The notes under the pieces are model-generated. The model was not told where the DNA came from. It was given only the letters and a program-made list of their open reading frames with translations, and did no database searches. A stretch of 64,000 bases of DNA from Lunularia cruciata (lineage: Eukaryota; Streptophyta; Marchantiopsida; Lunulariales; Lunulariaceae). The DNA lies in contig OX419760.1 of NCBI GenBank assembly GCA_948567375.1, positions 15,748,001 through 15,812,000 on the forward strand, in the 5' to 3' direction. Of the stretch, positions 37,606 through 49,700 are shown in pieces (positions within the stretch are counted from its first letter, which is position 1; every line of letters begins with the position of its first letter). Both the position numbers and the translations under genes were made by a program.

Positions 37606-39884
37606 TAAATTTCATATATAATATTTTCGATCAAGATGAAAGTACTTCATAAAATACACCAATTAGAAATTAAAATTAAAATTTGAAAATATATATGAAG
37701 GTTTGATTTAGCGTTTAGTTACATGTCAAAAGATTTCTATTTTTGCCTAGTATTATCTTTTATATAGTAATTTTATATAATATTTGTCCCTTTTTTTTCT
37801 TACAGTTTTTATTTCCTGTGGATTTATACAAGACGCAACGTGACCAAGTGCATTTAGGGAAAAAGCCAAAGTTAATAAAAAGTCATTTTAATTCAACCAT
37901 ATAATAATAGATTCAATCTCACTAGCATTTACATGTGACTAAACCATATGAAAATCATGATAACTTTTGTTAATCAATAGGATAGGCATATTTATGCCAA
38001 TCATGATTCTTCACTTGCCATTCCTTATGGGCAATCAATATCCAACGGCGCTATCTGTTTAATTTTGTACAAGTAACATATTTAGATCATTCGTCGTCAA
38101 TCGACTTCTACTCGATCAATGACAAACCATTATTAAATGACTCGATCATGACAAACCATTATTCAACTATATCAATCACTGCAAGTATTTGAAATTCATA
38201 TTCCATACTTAAGGATGGTCCTAGAGTTATTACTTCACCCACTCTTTCTTACTTCCTCACCTTTCTGATTATTCTTATGTTATCTCTTAGAAAAGTCTTC
38301 GAATATTCAAACCGATGATAACACTTAGCTTGAGTAAACCCGGATGGACATGATTAGAATGCTCCTAATACGGATAGATGAAGAGTATCAGCAATGCACA
38401 TGGATGAAGAGTAGCAAAGCTCCAACTTCCAGTTAATGCGATCAAAGAAAATGAAGAAAGCCAAACGTTGAGGTGGATTGTGGCTATTTTGTGATAATAA
38501 AGATGACCATTATGTGGATGAGTGCAATCGACTCTATCCAACATTTTAGTCTTGCTCTTCAACAATAGCAGGCCTCACATAGTTTGTTACTGAATCTGCA
38601 GTGGATTAGGAAAATATACAGGGTGGTCTTAATAACCAAACATAATGATGATTTTTATTCATTTTAAAGTTCACAATTTTTTTGTTTAAATCTCTTTCAG
38701 ATTCCCTGGAAACTTCTGAATAAATGATACGGACCTGTTCACTCTAACGATAGATTTTATTAGAGAAGGTGCTGTTCACTTTTATGAGTGGTCACTCCAC
38801 TCTCATAACAATTTTATACGTTTCCGAGTTGAACCCTCTAATGTATGGCATAGGGGAAACAATCAAAGCTTGAACATGGCCTGAAACCTCTTTGATTAGC
38901 AGGACTACGGCGAGGTCAACTACCCAGTATGGCACATAGTTCGTCCACGGACTGAAGAAGAATACATTTTCTCCTAAATTAAGAGAGCTCCTCTCATTGC
39001 TTCACGGGTAAGTCCTACTTAATCTGGTCAATAATCTATTTACCAAAATGCCTACTATCCTTGCCTCCTTACCCCGTAGATAACTGAAATATAGTGCTGG
39101 GAAAAGGACAAATTTCAAGATAATATCCCACGTTTCCTTTAATTTTGATTTTCATAACATAACTCTTAAGGGGTGGACTAAACAGTTCAACCCGCAATCC
39201 AGTCATGTACCATCCAGATAGGATCAATTGGAAGCAGTAGATTTGAACCCTCTAGTTCAAAATGGTATCACGTAGTTGAGAATATCCATTTTGTCTCGAG
39301 CCGTGAATACAGGATGTGAAGGGTATCAATGTAAACATCAGAGTTAGATTTAACTGTCCCAAAATTAGGCACTTGGCCGACTCCAAGTTAGCAAAACGAC
39401 TTGACGATCCCTTTGAAGCATCATTACAGGTCAATTTGGCGGTTTGCTTAAGTCGAAGTGCCAAATATGAAGGCGGTTAAGTCTCTCTCTGGTGTAAACA
39501 TGGACAAAGGAAAACTTGAGGTTGGAAAGAACAACTCTCAACCTTGTCTTCAATACACGGTGTATCTGTCAACCAAAACTCAGACCCAGGGCTATCTAAA
39601 CGGAGGTACGGTCGACCTCGCCGCTTTCCAAGTACGCTGAAGTGAAGCAGGCAGAATGTTGTGACCGTCAGTAGAAATCAAAGGGAAGGGAAGTCTTTGG
39701 AGGAAATGTGAACCTGGACTTAGCGGTGAACTTGCAGCGTTGTGATTATGGTGGCATTTGCTGCCTTACATGATTGTTGTAAGTTTCCTCCTGCCAGATC
39801 TTCAAATCTGCGACTTGGAGTTTCTAATCCTCCCATGAGATGATGGCAAGGTATGGTAGGAAGTGCTTATTACGGTAGAAAAGG

Positions 39885-39980
39885 CTTAGCCTCATTTTAC
39901 GTATTTTGTCTCGCCCTTGTACGGCTTGATGTGGTCTTCCCATTCTTGTTGTCTCCGTGGTCGCCTTTTTCATCGTAGAA
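39885..39980 (+). repeat. Solitary LINE 3' tail
   Basis: Reads GGCTTAGCCTCATTTTACG, then CTTGTACGGCTTGATGTGG and GTGGTCGCC: the family 3' UTR with no coding part. Confidence 0.7.
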
Positions 39981-40323
39981 AGGTATCTCGTCATATCGTG
40001 GTGAGTGTTTTACATGGTATGTCAAGTGGAATGACAAAGCTTAAAGGATCATGAGATGACCCATCAGAGGAAAATGGGATAGCATGTAGGAGCGAGAAGG
40101 TTCCTTTTTCATTGAGAGATATGACAAAAGTTCAAATAAAAATTTGTCGAATGGCTGCAAATACAAAATATGGATGCAAAATATAGTAGACGAGACTGCA
40201 TTATGAGAATAATATAGTACCCTTGTAATGAAAGAAAAAAAATCACAAGAAGTGAAATCGTCCAAACATGTAATTGAATAAATAAAAATTCAAATGCACT
40301 TTAAAAAACAAACGAGGACAAAA

Positions 40324-40896
40324 ACATATCCCATTCAACTGGATAAGTAATTTCCGTTGTTGTGGTTTACTGCGCTCAGTTTAATGATCACATTTTGACC
40401 AACATTTAAATTAATAAGTAACAGTAAGTCAAATGCACCAAAAAAAAAGGCGGATATAAAGAACCAAAAAATTTTACACGGAGAGTTCACCAAGATCCAT
40501 TATGGCTAAGCTTGTTCTCACATTTTGACAAACATATCCCATTGTGGTTTATTGCGCTAAGTTTAATGATCACATTTTGACCAACATTTAAATAAGTGAC
40601 AGTAATCCAAATCCATGCAAAAAGGCAGATATAGAGAACCAATATGTTGTACACAGAGAGTTCGCCAAGATCCATTATGGCTAAGCTTGTTCTCACATTT
40701 TGACAAACATATCCCATTGTGGTTTATTGCGCTAAGTTTAATGATCACATTTTGACCAACATTTAAATAAGTAATAGTAATTCAAATCCACGCAAAACGG
40801 CGGATATAGAGAACAAATATGTTGTACCCAGAGAGTTCACCAAGATCCATTATGGCTAAGCTTGTTCTCACATTTTGACAAACATATCCCATTGTA
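40324..40896. repeat. Satellite-like array, three units of 208/175/175 bp
   Basis: Units begin with ACATATCCCATT at 40324, 40532 and 40707, and a partial unit follows to 40896. Units 2 and 3 are nearly identical; unit 1 is longer and more diverged. Each holds two CACATTTTGAC(C/A)AACAT words, so the unit itself may derive from an older internal duplication. It is noncoding. Confidence 0.85.
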
Positions 40897-41149
40897 ACTA
40901 AAAAGATGTTATATGTTAGATTAGCATCATATATAATGGAATTTGTAGAAGAACATATCAGTCATACTCATCCTTTAGACTCTCTTATTCGCTAACTAAC
41001 ATAGATCAGTGAAGAGTCTTGTAAATGTAACGGGCATGTAACTGATCATGTGATATGCCGATCAGTTACTCAGGCATAGCTCTTGATCTTTGAGAGTTTC
41101 CCCATTCACCTATATAATCCCAACTTAGGAGTTTGCTCGTAGTATTGCT
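40897..41149. other. Spacer with a 10-bp hairpin
   Basis: GTAACTGATC at 41038-41047 and its reverse complement at 41060-41069 flank a 12-nt loop. Otherwise nothing is seen before the LINE copy begins. Confidence 0.5.
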
Positions 41150-42570
41150 CGTTGACAGTCCTACCTCATCCATACAGTTCTCCCCTCACCGTCCTTCCTA
41201 TCACGTTTGAGAGCATTTGATAGGAGGATTATGGAAGTCTTTGGTGATATTATTGGACTAGGGACTTTTGAGTGTGTAACAGGGGATTTGGCAAGTAGAT
41301 AGACGGCTATGCCGATCTCATGTGGTGGGGTTTGCTTGCTATCTATGGAGCAGACGGCACTTATAGCATTTTTGGGTAGTTGGGTTCTCTCGGCACCCCT
41401 ACTTTCCTCTTGTTTTGTGGTTGCTGATAGGCCGGTTTTGGAGACTTATGTGATAGAGGTGGAGGGATGATCCTTTTCTCTCCATGTGTTATTCCGGTAG
41501 ACAAGAGAGAGTCAATCCCCACGAGCATGAGAGTATTTTCCACTTTTTGCTTCACTATCATCAGATTGGACTAGAGGTTTACAGTCTTCCTTGATGGAAC
41601 GACAGTGTAAGCATACGCTACATTCTCTCTTAGTCGACTTGTCCATTCCCGCAGGCTACTAGAGCACGTCTTTGCTCTTGCTCCGGCAAGGGTGCAGGTT
41701 CTTGGATCCTAGCTTGACCGTGCATTAGGGCATTCCGACTCACACCAACTACTTTCTCTACATCAATGAGGTTTTGCTTAGGTTTGGTCCACCCAGCAGC
41801 ATCTTCATTGCTCACTTGTGAGTGTGGTTCTACACTAGATGTAGCAGCGGTCCACATCACACGGTGTCCTTTTGGAGGACAAAGGATAGCCACCCATGAT
41901 GCCATTAGGGACATAGTGTTTGCTATGGCACGAGAGAGTGGATACTTGGCTTGGAGGGAGCGTTTGTATGCTTTGCAGATGACACGTGTTAGGGTAGACT
42001 TATACTTGGTCCGAGATGATCAAGTGACAGTAGCGGATGTCGTGGTTACAAACCTTACGTGGGATATAGTTTTGGAGGGAATGATTACCCATCCTCCTGG
42101 ATGGGCGGCGAGTGCAGCAGTAGGTTGCAAGGTCTCCAAGTATAGGGGCATGCAGCAAGGTCACCTCTTTGTTCCTCTAGCCTTGGAGTTATATGGAGCA
42201 ATGGACATGACATTTTACACATTTGTCAGGGAGTGCACGAGAGCTTATCATGTTAGGCGTCAGGGGGTACCATTCTCACTCTCATACTTTGTAGCATATT
42301 TTAGACAACATGTGTCCATTGCTCTATAGAGGGCAATGGCTGGTGCAATCCATAGGAGAGCAATCACATTAGGTGATGTTTCTTTGAATGCTCCAGTTGT
42401 GTGTAGACCGTACGACTTGCATAGTGTGGATATCTTAGGTGCGGTAGGGCAGATTTCTCATATAGACTCTATTGAGGCTTAGCCCCATGTTACCTTTTTT
42501 GTCTCTCCCTTGCAAGGCTTGATGTGGTCTTCCCATCCTTCATTTTTCCTATGTGGTTGCCTTCTCTACT
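41150..42570 (+). mobile_element. LINE copy D, 3' half, best-preserved C-terminus
   Basis: Starts in the post-RT region and runs to the 3' UTR. A 187-codon open frame (41766-42329) preserves the C-terminal half: zinc motif CECGSTLDVAAVHITRC (C-x-C-x9-H-x3-C) near 41813, an acidic pair (RVDLYL, VADVVV) and KVSKYRGM near 42136, the layout of R2-type restriction-like endonucleases. The frame stops at TAG 42327-42329, yet conserved codons continue (RAMAGAIHRRAITLGD, VCRPYDLH) to TAG near 42480. The 3' UTR follows (42482-42570). The least decayed copy here and so probably the youngest. Confidence 0.8.
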
Positions 42571-42662
42571 TAGGAGTTATCATACAAGAATCATCAATCA
42601 TTCATTCCCTATATTTTTTCACATTATGGCCTTCCTACCATGAAAGTATCCAAAGAAGTAGC

Positions 42663-42920
42663 CTAATCTGATTAATTTCTTATGAAATTGTACTGCCTAA
42701 TTATTTATAATTATGAAACAATAGAGTATCCAAAAAAATATATCCTAGTATGAATGTTCTTGTTGTGTATACATTTTTTCAAGATTTTTTTACATGTATT
42801 TAACTAATCTGATTAGTTTCTTATGGAATTGTACCACCCAACTATTTTGAAACAATAGAGCATCAAAAAGTATCTCCTTGTATGAATGTTCTTGTGGTGC
42901 ACAAAGTTTTTCAAATTTGT
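42663..42920. repeat. Two-copy tandem repeat, period 141 bp
   Basis: 42663-42803 and 42804-42920 share CTAATCTGATTA(A/G)TTTCTT, GAAACAATAGAG and GTATGAATGTTCTTGT in the same order. Noncoding. Confidence 0.65.
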
Positions 42921-43160
42921 TTTTTTCATTGTTTTCTCTTTTCTTCGTAAGGATAGGTAGGATAATTGCTTGTTAGGGGAAAGAAACCTCTTAGTGGAGT
43001 CTCCTTTGGAATTATATCTATGCATACAATGGTAAAAAGGGAACAACTACTAAGCCAATGGCAATTTAAAGGAAGAATGCCAAAATGTTTTGGGCCAAAG
43101 TATGGTCAGACACAAAGAGCTTAACTACAAAGGGCCTTCAAACCCAAAGATTGAACATCA
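42920..43160. repeat. Dispersed repeat, copy 2 of 2
   Basis: Counterpart of 32745-32990 in the same orientation. Here it is not followed by gypsy coding sequence, so the repeat exists independently of that fragment. Confidence 0.6.
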
Positions 43161-43449
43161 ATTTGAACGCACTGCCACTTGCATAAAGAATTGCACTTGC
43201 ATAAATAATTGCCACCAAATACAATTTTCATTCACCAAAGTGCTTGCATGTGTGGAGAATGAATGCTCTTCCATTGAATAAAAATCCGTAGCTATAAAAT
43301 CAAGTGCACTTGGAGTAATTTCACTTTTTTCCACCACTTTTGTTCTTGGAGCCAAAGAGCAAGTACCAATCTAGACCTTCATAGTCTTTGTAAATTTTCA
43401 CCACCCTTCATAGTTGCTTGTTATTTACCTTTTCATCTAGTAGGAAATA

Positions 43450-44700
43450 TGATGTTTGTCCAAACCCCATGGGAAAGATCAATAAGGCAATCCTTTGCAT
43501 TCCATTGATGAACAAGTGTGCAATTTACTATAGGAGTGATTTTGTCTAGAGCAAGCATCTCTTCTGCTTTGGAAATGGGAGTTTATTAATTTCAAGATCA
43601 TCCATGAGATGAAGGGGAGGAAAAGATAGAGCCATAAGAAATCTTAGAGGGAACCCCTTTGCATAGATATGAGAATTGCAGAATATTCTTGGTCTAGATG
43701 CAAGGTGATGATATTAGATAAAAAAAATTCAGTCCCATAGACAAGGAGCTGAATAACTGAATTACTAGATCCTTCAACAATAGTAATATTATGTTTAGTA
43801 TCATCACACTTATTCACAACCAAAAAATTCACATATTAGTTCTTTAAAAGTGAATGTATTAGCTTGATAGGTCATGTGGTTTGAGCATCCAAAGTTGATG
43901 AATCATACTTCTTCACTCTTGGTCTACAATATAGATGTGTGATTCATCATTAGTAGATGACCTTCAAAATATGAATCCTTCTCTATAAAATTTGGTCAAG
44001 GGAGTTACTTGATCAAATATGAGTTTGCTTCCTAAACCAAGTCTTCTCATCATGAGTGTTTGATTTGAAGTAGTTGCAAAACCTATCTATTGTGGATGTG
44101 TCTTTTGTTACATAGCATCTTTGTGAGGATTGACCTTTATCAATGACACACTAGATGTTCACTTTATCCACAAAGTAAACATCCACTTTCTATACTTCTA
44201 ACTTGACCTCTCCCAATAAAGAACACAGGATCTTGAGCAACACAACCATAGCTACCACCTTGCATCTCCATCTTTTCATAGACCAATGTCTAAACTAGCA
44301 TGTCAAATCAAGTATACATATCTTTAAGTGTTTTAGATGTCTCAAAAGAGTTACACTCCTTTAGTAGACCTAGAATAATTAGATACATCAGCTTTAGCAT
44401 GAACTTCAATGTTATTGAGTTGTTGAACTCAAAAATAAATATGATAAATATAATCAAAGATGTTTAAATAATATTTTTTAATTTTCATTTATTGTTGTTT
44501 CAATTGAAGCTTTCTTGCCTTTTTTGCATCTAAAGAATATTTTCAAATGCATCCCAAACCTCTTAGAGAATATTAATGCCGTGTATGTGACCAAAAAATG
44601 ATAGTGAAACATAAAACATATGATAGTGCATAGGTTGATTATCACGGTTCTTCCAAGCATGTATTTGAAAGATCAACAGCTAGATAAAATTCAACACTTG
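43450..44700 (-). mobile_element. Ty1/copia remnant (gag to protease)
   Basis: On the minus strand a retropepsin-like block typical of copia elements (GCSNHMTYQANTF near 43890) is preceded by gag-like sequence (about 44660-44150) with weak cysteine-rich knuckle traces. Downstream parts (integrase, RT) are not recognisable. Heavily broken fossil. The assignment rests mainly on the GCSNHMT block. Confidence 0.5.
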
Positions 44701-45950
44701 TGACAAGATCAAGCAATTCTCGGACTCCAAAGAAAGCAAACATTTCCATATTGAATAATTTTTCTTGTCAACCCTTATGAAAAGATAAAAAAATTTCAAC
44801 CTTTCAAGGAGGCATGAAATTCATATTTCCATATTGAATAATTTTCCTTATAAAGTCTTGGCACATTATACAACCAAATATATCAAGTTTAGCACTTATG
44901 ACAAAAATTGATAAAATCAAATCATTACTTAGCAATCAAGATACTCTAACAAATTTGAACTAAAAAATTCTCATAATCTCTCTTCTACCATATTAAAAAA
45001 TGGAAAATGAAAGGTGGAGATACAAAATTTCACCAAAGAATGGTTTATGGGACACTATTCTTGCTCCAATAAAGAAAAAAAGTATAAAATTTGAATGTAT
45101 TGAGTTTCTCTTCACTTTGAGTTTAAAAATTGTGACTAAAGATTTAAACTCTGCTCTTCCTATCCTCCTAGCACTCTATTTCCACACATCCATTGGTCAG
45201 ATAGGAATATTAACTTATCAACAAAACCAAGAATTTGTGCAAAGAATGATACAAGAACCTTTGATTAGCATACTAGTGCAATATATTGTAGCATGTTCCT
45301 TCACAAAAGATTTCAATTACCTTCTTCATTGCTAATATAAACTTAAGGGGACAAGGGGATCATCCTATCACATCTTTATGTTTGAAGATATTTACCATTG
45401 TGCTTTGTTTGCAATCTAATGAATTGGTTTGAGACTAGATAATATGTACTTATATCATATATTCTACAAGGCATACCATTGCTTTATATGTTAAATGCTT
45501 ACACTATGTCTCATCCTCACAACCAAATTCCTAATCTATGATCTACTAAAGGTGATCTAACTATTAAAAAAAGTTCATAACATACTCTTTTATGGATAAC
45601 TATCTCACCTTTTACCAAGGATACTTTTCTAATATCATGTGTCTCCTTATTATTTTGCCAAATAATCCAATGATTTATTGGCCAAAAATTCTCAAATGAG
45701 AAAGAAAGGTATGAAAGGAAAAGTATAGATAGAAAATATCTAAGGTAACAAGAAAGTAGAAGGGATTAAGGAATCTAAATGTCTCTTCAAAAGGTAAATC
45801 CTATGTAATATACTCAAATGTTCTTAGTCTTAAGATACAATCAAGGATTCTAAGAATCTTCTTCTTGAAGCTCCTTGCAAGAAAGAAAGGCTAGAGAAGG
45901 TGAGATATTTCATAAAAGATACCTAGAGCAACAAGCAAAAGTAAGGGAGG
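44701..45950. other. No gene seen
   Basis: AT-rich. A 21-bp word beginning ATTTCCATATTGAATAATTT recurs about 75 bp apart near 44745 and 44825. The open frame at 45000-45335 (111 codons) is unrecognised. Confidence 0.35.
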
Positions 45951-46691
45951 TGTAATCCTCCAAGGACAAGAGAAGAGAGAAAACACAGATTGCATACTCA
46001 AACATTCGATGCCCCAAGGGAGCACCTTCTCTTTATTATATATACAAAGAGGATCTCCTCCAAGGAAGCTCCACCATAGGATTAGGGACACAGATAGGTG
46101 ACATGTCAGCAAGCTCCACCCTTGGATTACTTACTTGGATGGGTGACCTGTCTGGTCTAGGTCCTATCTGGTTGGTCAAACAAGCTTTGACCGGAGGGAA
46201 TCTTTTAGGGAATCTTCCTATAGGAATCTCAGAATCATGTGAGTAAGGTGCCATTGGAAAGCTCTCAATGAGACAAAGCAGGGGGAGGGAAGGCCAGCCT
46301 TTCCTTTGTTGGAGAGGGGGGAATCTGCATAATTTCGAGGCCTAATTCATCCATTTAGGCCTCCGAAATTGCCTTCAAAGATTTCAGGCATATTTTGATT
46401 CCTACTCTATTAGTAGAAGTCCCCTTTTGGTGATACCTCTTTCTGATCTGTTTAGTCCATCATGTGTAACATCCTTCCAAATGTTACCAAACCAATTCTC
46501 ACCTTTAAATCATATGTCTAGCTATTGGTTCTAAGGTTCTCAAGTCTATTTTGGTTTCTACCCTATTAGTAGAAGTACTCTTTTGGTGATACTTCTATCT
46601 GATCTATTTTGACCATCATGTATAACATCATTCTAGATGTTACCAAACCGAATTTCACATCTAGATCATATGGCTAACCCTTGGGATTACA
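45951..46691 (-). repeat. 3' LTR of the chromovirus
   Basis: TGTAATCC...GGATTACA. It contains a TATATATAA promoter stretch (minus strand, near 46035) and an internal tandem duplication of about 155 bp (from about 46390 and about 46547) that is also in the other LTR, so it predates insertion. Confidence 0.95.
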
Positions 46692-46708
46692 GACCTCCCT
46701 CCTTTTAA
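46692..46708 (-). other. Polypurine tract
   Basis: The minus strand reads AAAAGGAGGGAGGTC directly before the 3' LTR, the expected plus-strand primer site. Confidence 0.7.
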
Positions 46709-49700
46709 GACGCAACGTCCTCGTTGTGCAATTGTTGCTCAAATGCTTGCACCAACACCGGTGCATGTGCCAAATTGGCAGCGGGTTCCCATGTTGCTTC
46801 ATAGAGGGGGTAACCTTTCCATTGTACTAGATAGTCCACCCGCGGATGGCAAGTACCACACATGCACTTTTGGAGAATCCGCTCCACTTCATATTCCTCT
46901 ATGCCATCAATGAGTGTCGGACAAGGTCAAATGTCATGTGTGGAAGGACCTTGGCCTGATCGGGGAGCATATCTGCATAGTAGGGAGACATGGAACACTG
47001 GATGGATCTTCATGTGTGGTGGTAGCTCAAGGTGATAGGCCACAGCGTCGATGCGACGAAGAATCGAGAAAGGCCCAATAAAATGAGGTCTGAGCTTACA
47101 AGATCCAACTAATGTGAGGTTGGTTGTCGATAGCCACACTTGATCCCCAACATTGAACTCCATGTGCCTACAGTGTGCATCAGCATATTGCTTTTGTTGA
47201 TTTTGCACAATCTGTAACCTGTGCTTGGCGCTCTCCACACCTTCTTGGATTCTAGAAACAAATGTGTTGACTGCATCAACCTTGGTAGTCACTGGATGGA
47301 TCTTCATCAAGCTAGAAGGTGTGAAGGGATGCTCACCATACATGAGGAAGAACTGAGTGACCTGGGTGGAGGCATTCACTAAATTGTTGTAAGCAAATTC
47401 CACCAACGGTAGTAGGGTGTCCCACCTCTCTTGCTCTTCTAAGGTGAAGCCACGTAACATGTCTTCAATCGTGCGATTAGCCCACTCTGTTTGGCCATCT
47501 ATTTGTGGGTGGTAAGTTGTAGACATGGCCAACTTGGTTTTGAAGAAACCAAAGAGTGTTTGCCAAAACAAACTGGTGAATTGGGTGCCTCTATCGGTGA
47601 TGAGTACTCTAGACAAGCCATGGTGAGCAAAGACTGCATCTAAGTATAGTTGAGCTAGTTGTGGAGCGGTCACCTCCTTGGTGGTAGGGCGTACATGAAT
47701 CATTTTGCTGAGCCGGTCCACAAAGACCACAATGGAGTCAAACCCTGAGGTGGTCGTGGGTAATTAACAGACGAGATCCATACTCACTTGTTCCCAACAT
47801 TGGATAGGAGTGGGGAGAGGTTGAAGGAGCCCTGCAGGAGCTTGATTAGAAGCTTTGTTCTGTTGACAAAGTAGGCAGCTACGCACATAGTCCATCACGT
47901 CATTGCTCATCTTGGGCCAATATTAATGGCACTTGACTGCATCCAAGGTCTTGTCTACTCCGACATGAGCTGCAATGGCCGAATCATGACATTCCGCTAG
48001 AATGGTGGTGCGTAATTCTGGGACATTTGGGATCCATAATCTGCCATCCCAAAAGGTGAGTTCTTGGGTGCTGGTGACACCTTTGGATGATTGCGCTTCT
48101 ACAATCTGTGGATCAGTTTTTGTAGCAGCTAGAATCTCTTGCCAAAATTCAGGGTTAATCTTAACCTCTGCCACCAAGTTGTTGGCCATTGGCATGCGGG
48201 TGAATGCATCTGCAAGTTGCTTCTTACCTTCCACGTAGGTGATTGTCATGTTGAAGCGTTGTCACCACTCTGCCCACAGAATTTGGCAAAAAGATAGATC
48301 CTTCTACGTCTCGAGGTAGACTAGAGGTTTATGGTCTGTCTTTACTACAAATGCCTTCTCGCCCAGGTAGTGCTTCCAATGCTTGGTTGCTAGAATGATG
48401 GCCAGCTCTTCTCGTTCTGTGGTGTGGTAGTTGCGCTTTGCCGGTAACAACTTTCGAGAGAAATATGCAATTGGATGCCATCCGTCATGCCACTCTTGTT
48501 GTAGGACTGCTCTTATTGCTACGCCTAATGCATCTGTAGCCAACTTGATTGGATGTTTTGGGTCATACCACTTCAAGATTGGTGCATGTAGCAAGGCGGC
48601 CTTCAATTCTTGAAAGGCCAACTCTTGTGCAGTTCCCCATGTCCACTTCTTCCCCTTTCCAAGTAGTGCCGTTAAAGGCTGTGCAACCTTGGAGAAGTCC
48701 TTGACAAGTCTATGATAGAATCCCGTCAACCCCAAGAAGCTCTTAAGTTGAGTCTGATCTTCTGGGGCACTCCATTTTTGAATGACCTCTATTTTATCTA
48801 TCAATACTTGAATGCCCTCTACACTTACTCTATGCCCTAAGTAGTCTACTTCATACTTGCCAAACTCACACTTTGAGATTTTGGCGTACAACTGATTCTG
48901 TCTTAGAATCTAGAGGACCTCTCGTAGATGTTGTTTGTGTTCTGTCATTGTACTACTATATACTAAGATATCATCCAAGAAGACGATAATAGACTTATCC
49001 AAGTATGGACAAAATATGTCATTCATTAGGCTCATGAAAGTGGCAGGCGCATTGGTGAGGCCAAAAGGCATCACAAGATACTCAAAGTGGCCATACTTGG
49101 TTCAAAAGGCAGTTCTGTACACATCCCCCTCTGCAATTCGGATTCGATTGTAACCGCTCCGCAAGTCCAGTTTGGTGAAGTATCTCGCTCCATGGAGTTG
49201 ATCGAACAGGTCATCCATGCGAGGTAAGGGGTATTTGTTCTTCATTGTTTGCTGATTGAGACCCTGATAGTCAATGCACATGCGCATTGTATCATCTTTC
49301 TTCTTCACAAACAAGACAAGGGCCCCATATGGTGATACGCTAGGTTGGATGAACCCTTTCTGTAGCATCTCCTCAATTTGAGTCTTACACTCCTCCAACT
49401 CATGAGGTGATAGGCAATATGGGGCCTTACAATGAGGTGTCTTCCCTGTGAGTGTCTCTATTTTGTGATCTACTCGCCTTTTAGGTGGTAATTCTGAGGG
49501 TAGATCATCGGGAAAGACATCTTGAAACTCATCGACCACATCCTTCAATTTCTCAGGAATTTGTCCAGCAAGTTGTGCACTTTGGACTTCTCTTATTAGA
49601 CCCATAAAACATCTATCGGTCTTACAGACAGTTGTCGTTCCTACGACATATAGAGGCAGTTTCTGCCTGTGTGATTTTTCTTTAACCCCAATGATTGACC

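Larger units (their letters stand above)
35209..39884. other. Unassigned region, several small repeats
   Basis: No recognised gene in 4.7 kb. The open frame at 35794-36162 (122 codons) covers a locally GC-richer patch and a perfect hairpin but resembles nothing I know. A 10-bp inverted repeat, CAGATCACCT...AGGTGATCTG, spans about 37038-37095 beside two GTACGTCAG words. Two copies of ACTCGATCA-TGACAAACCATTATT occur near 38110 and 38140. The open frame at 39458-39640 is also unrecognised. This is the least TE-like part of the window and could hold regulatory or unknown noncoding sequence. Confidence 0.35.

Noticed and set aside
40324-40896. CRISPR-like array
   Set aside because: Repeat units are about 175 bp and tandem with no unique spacers, in a plant context.
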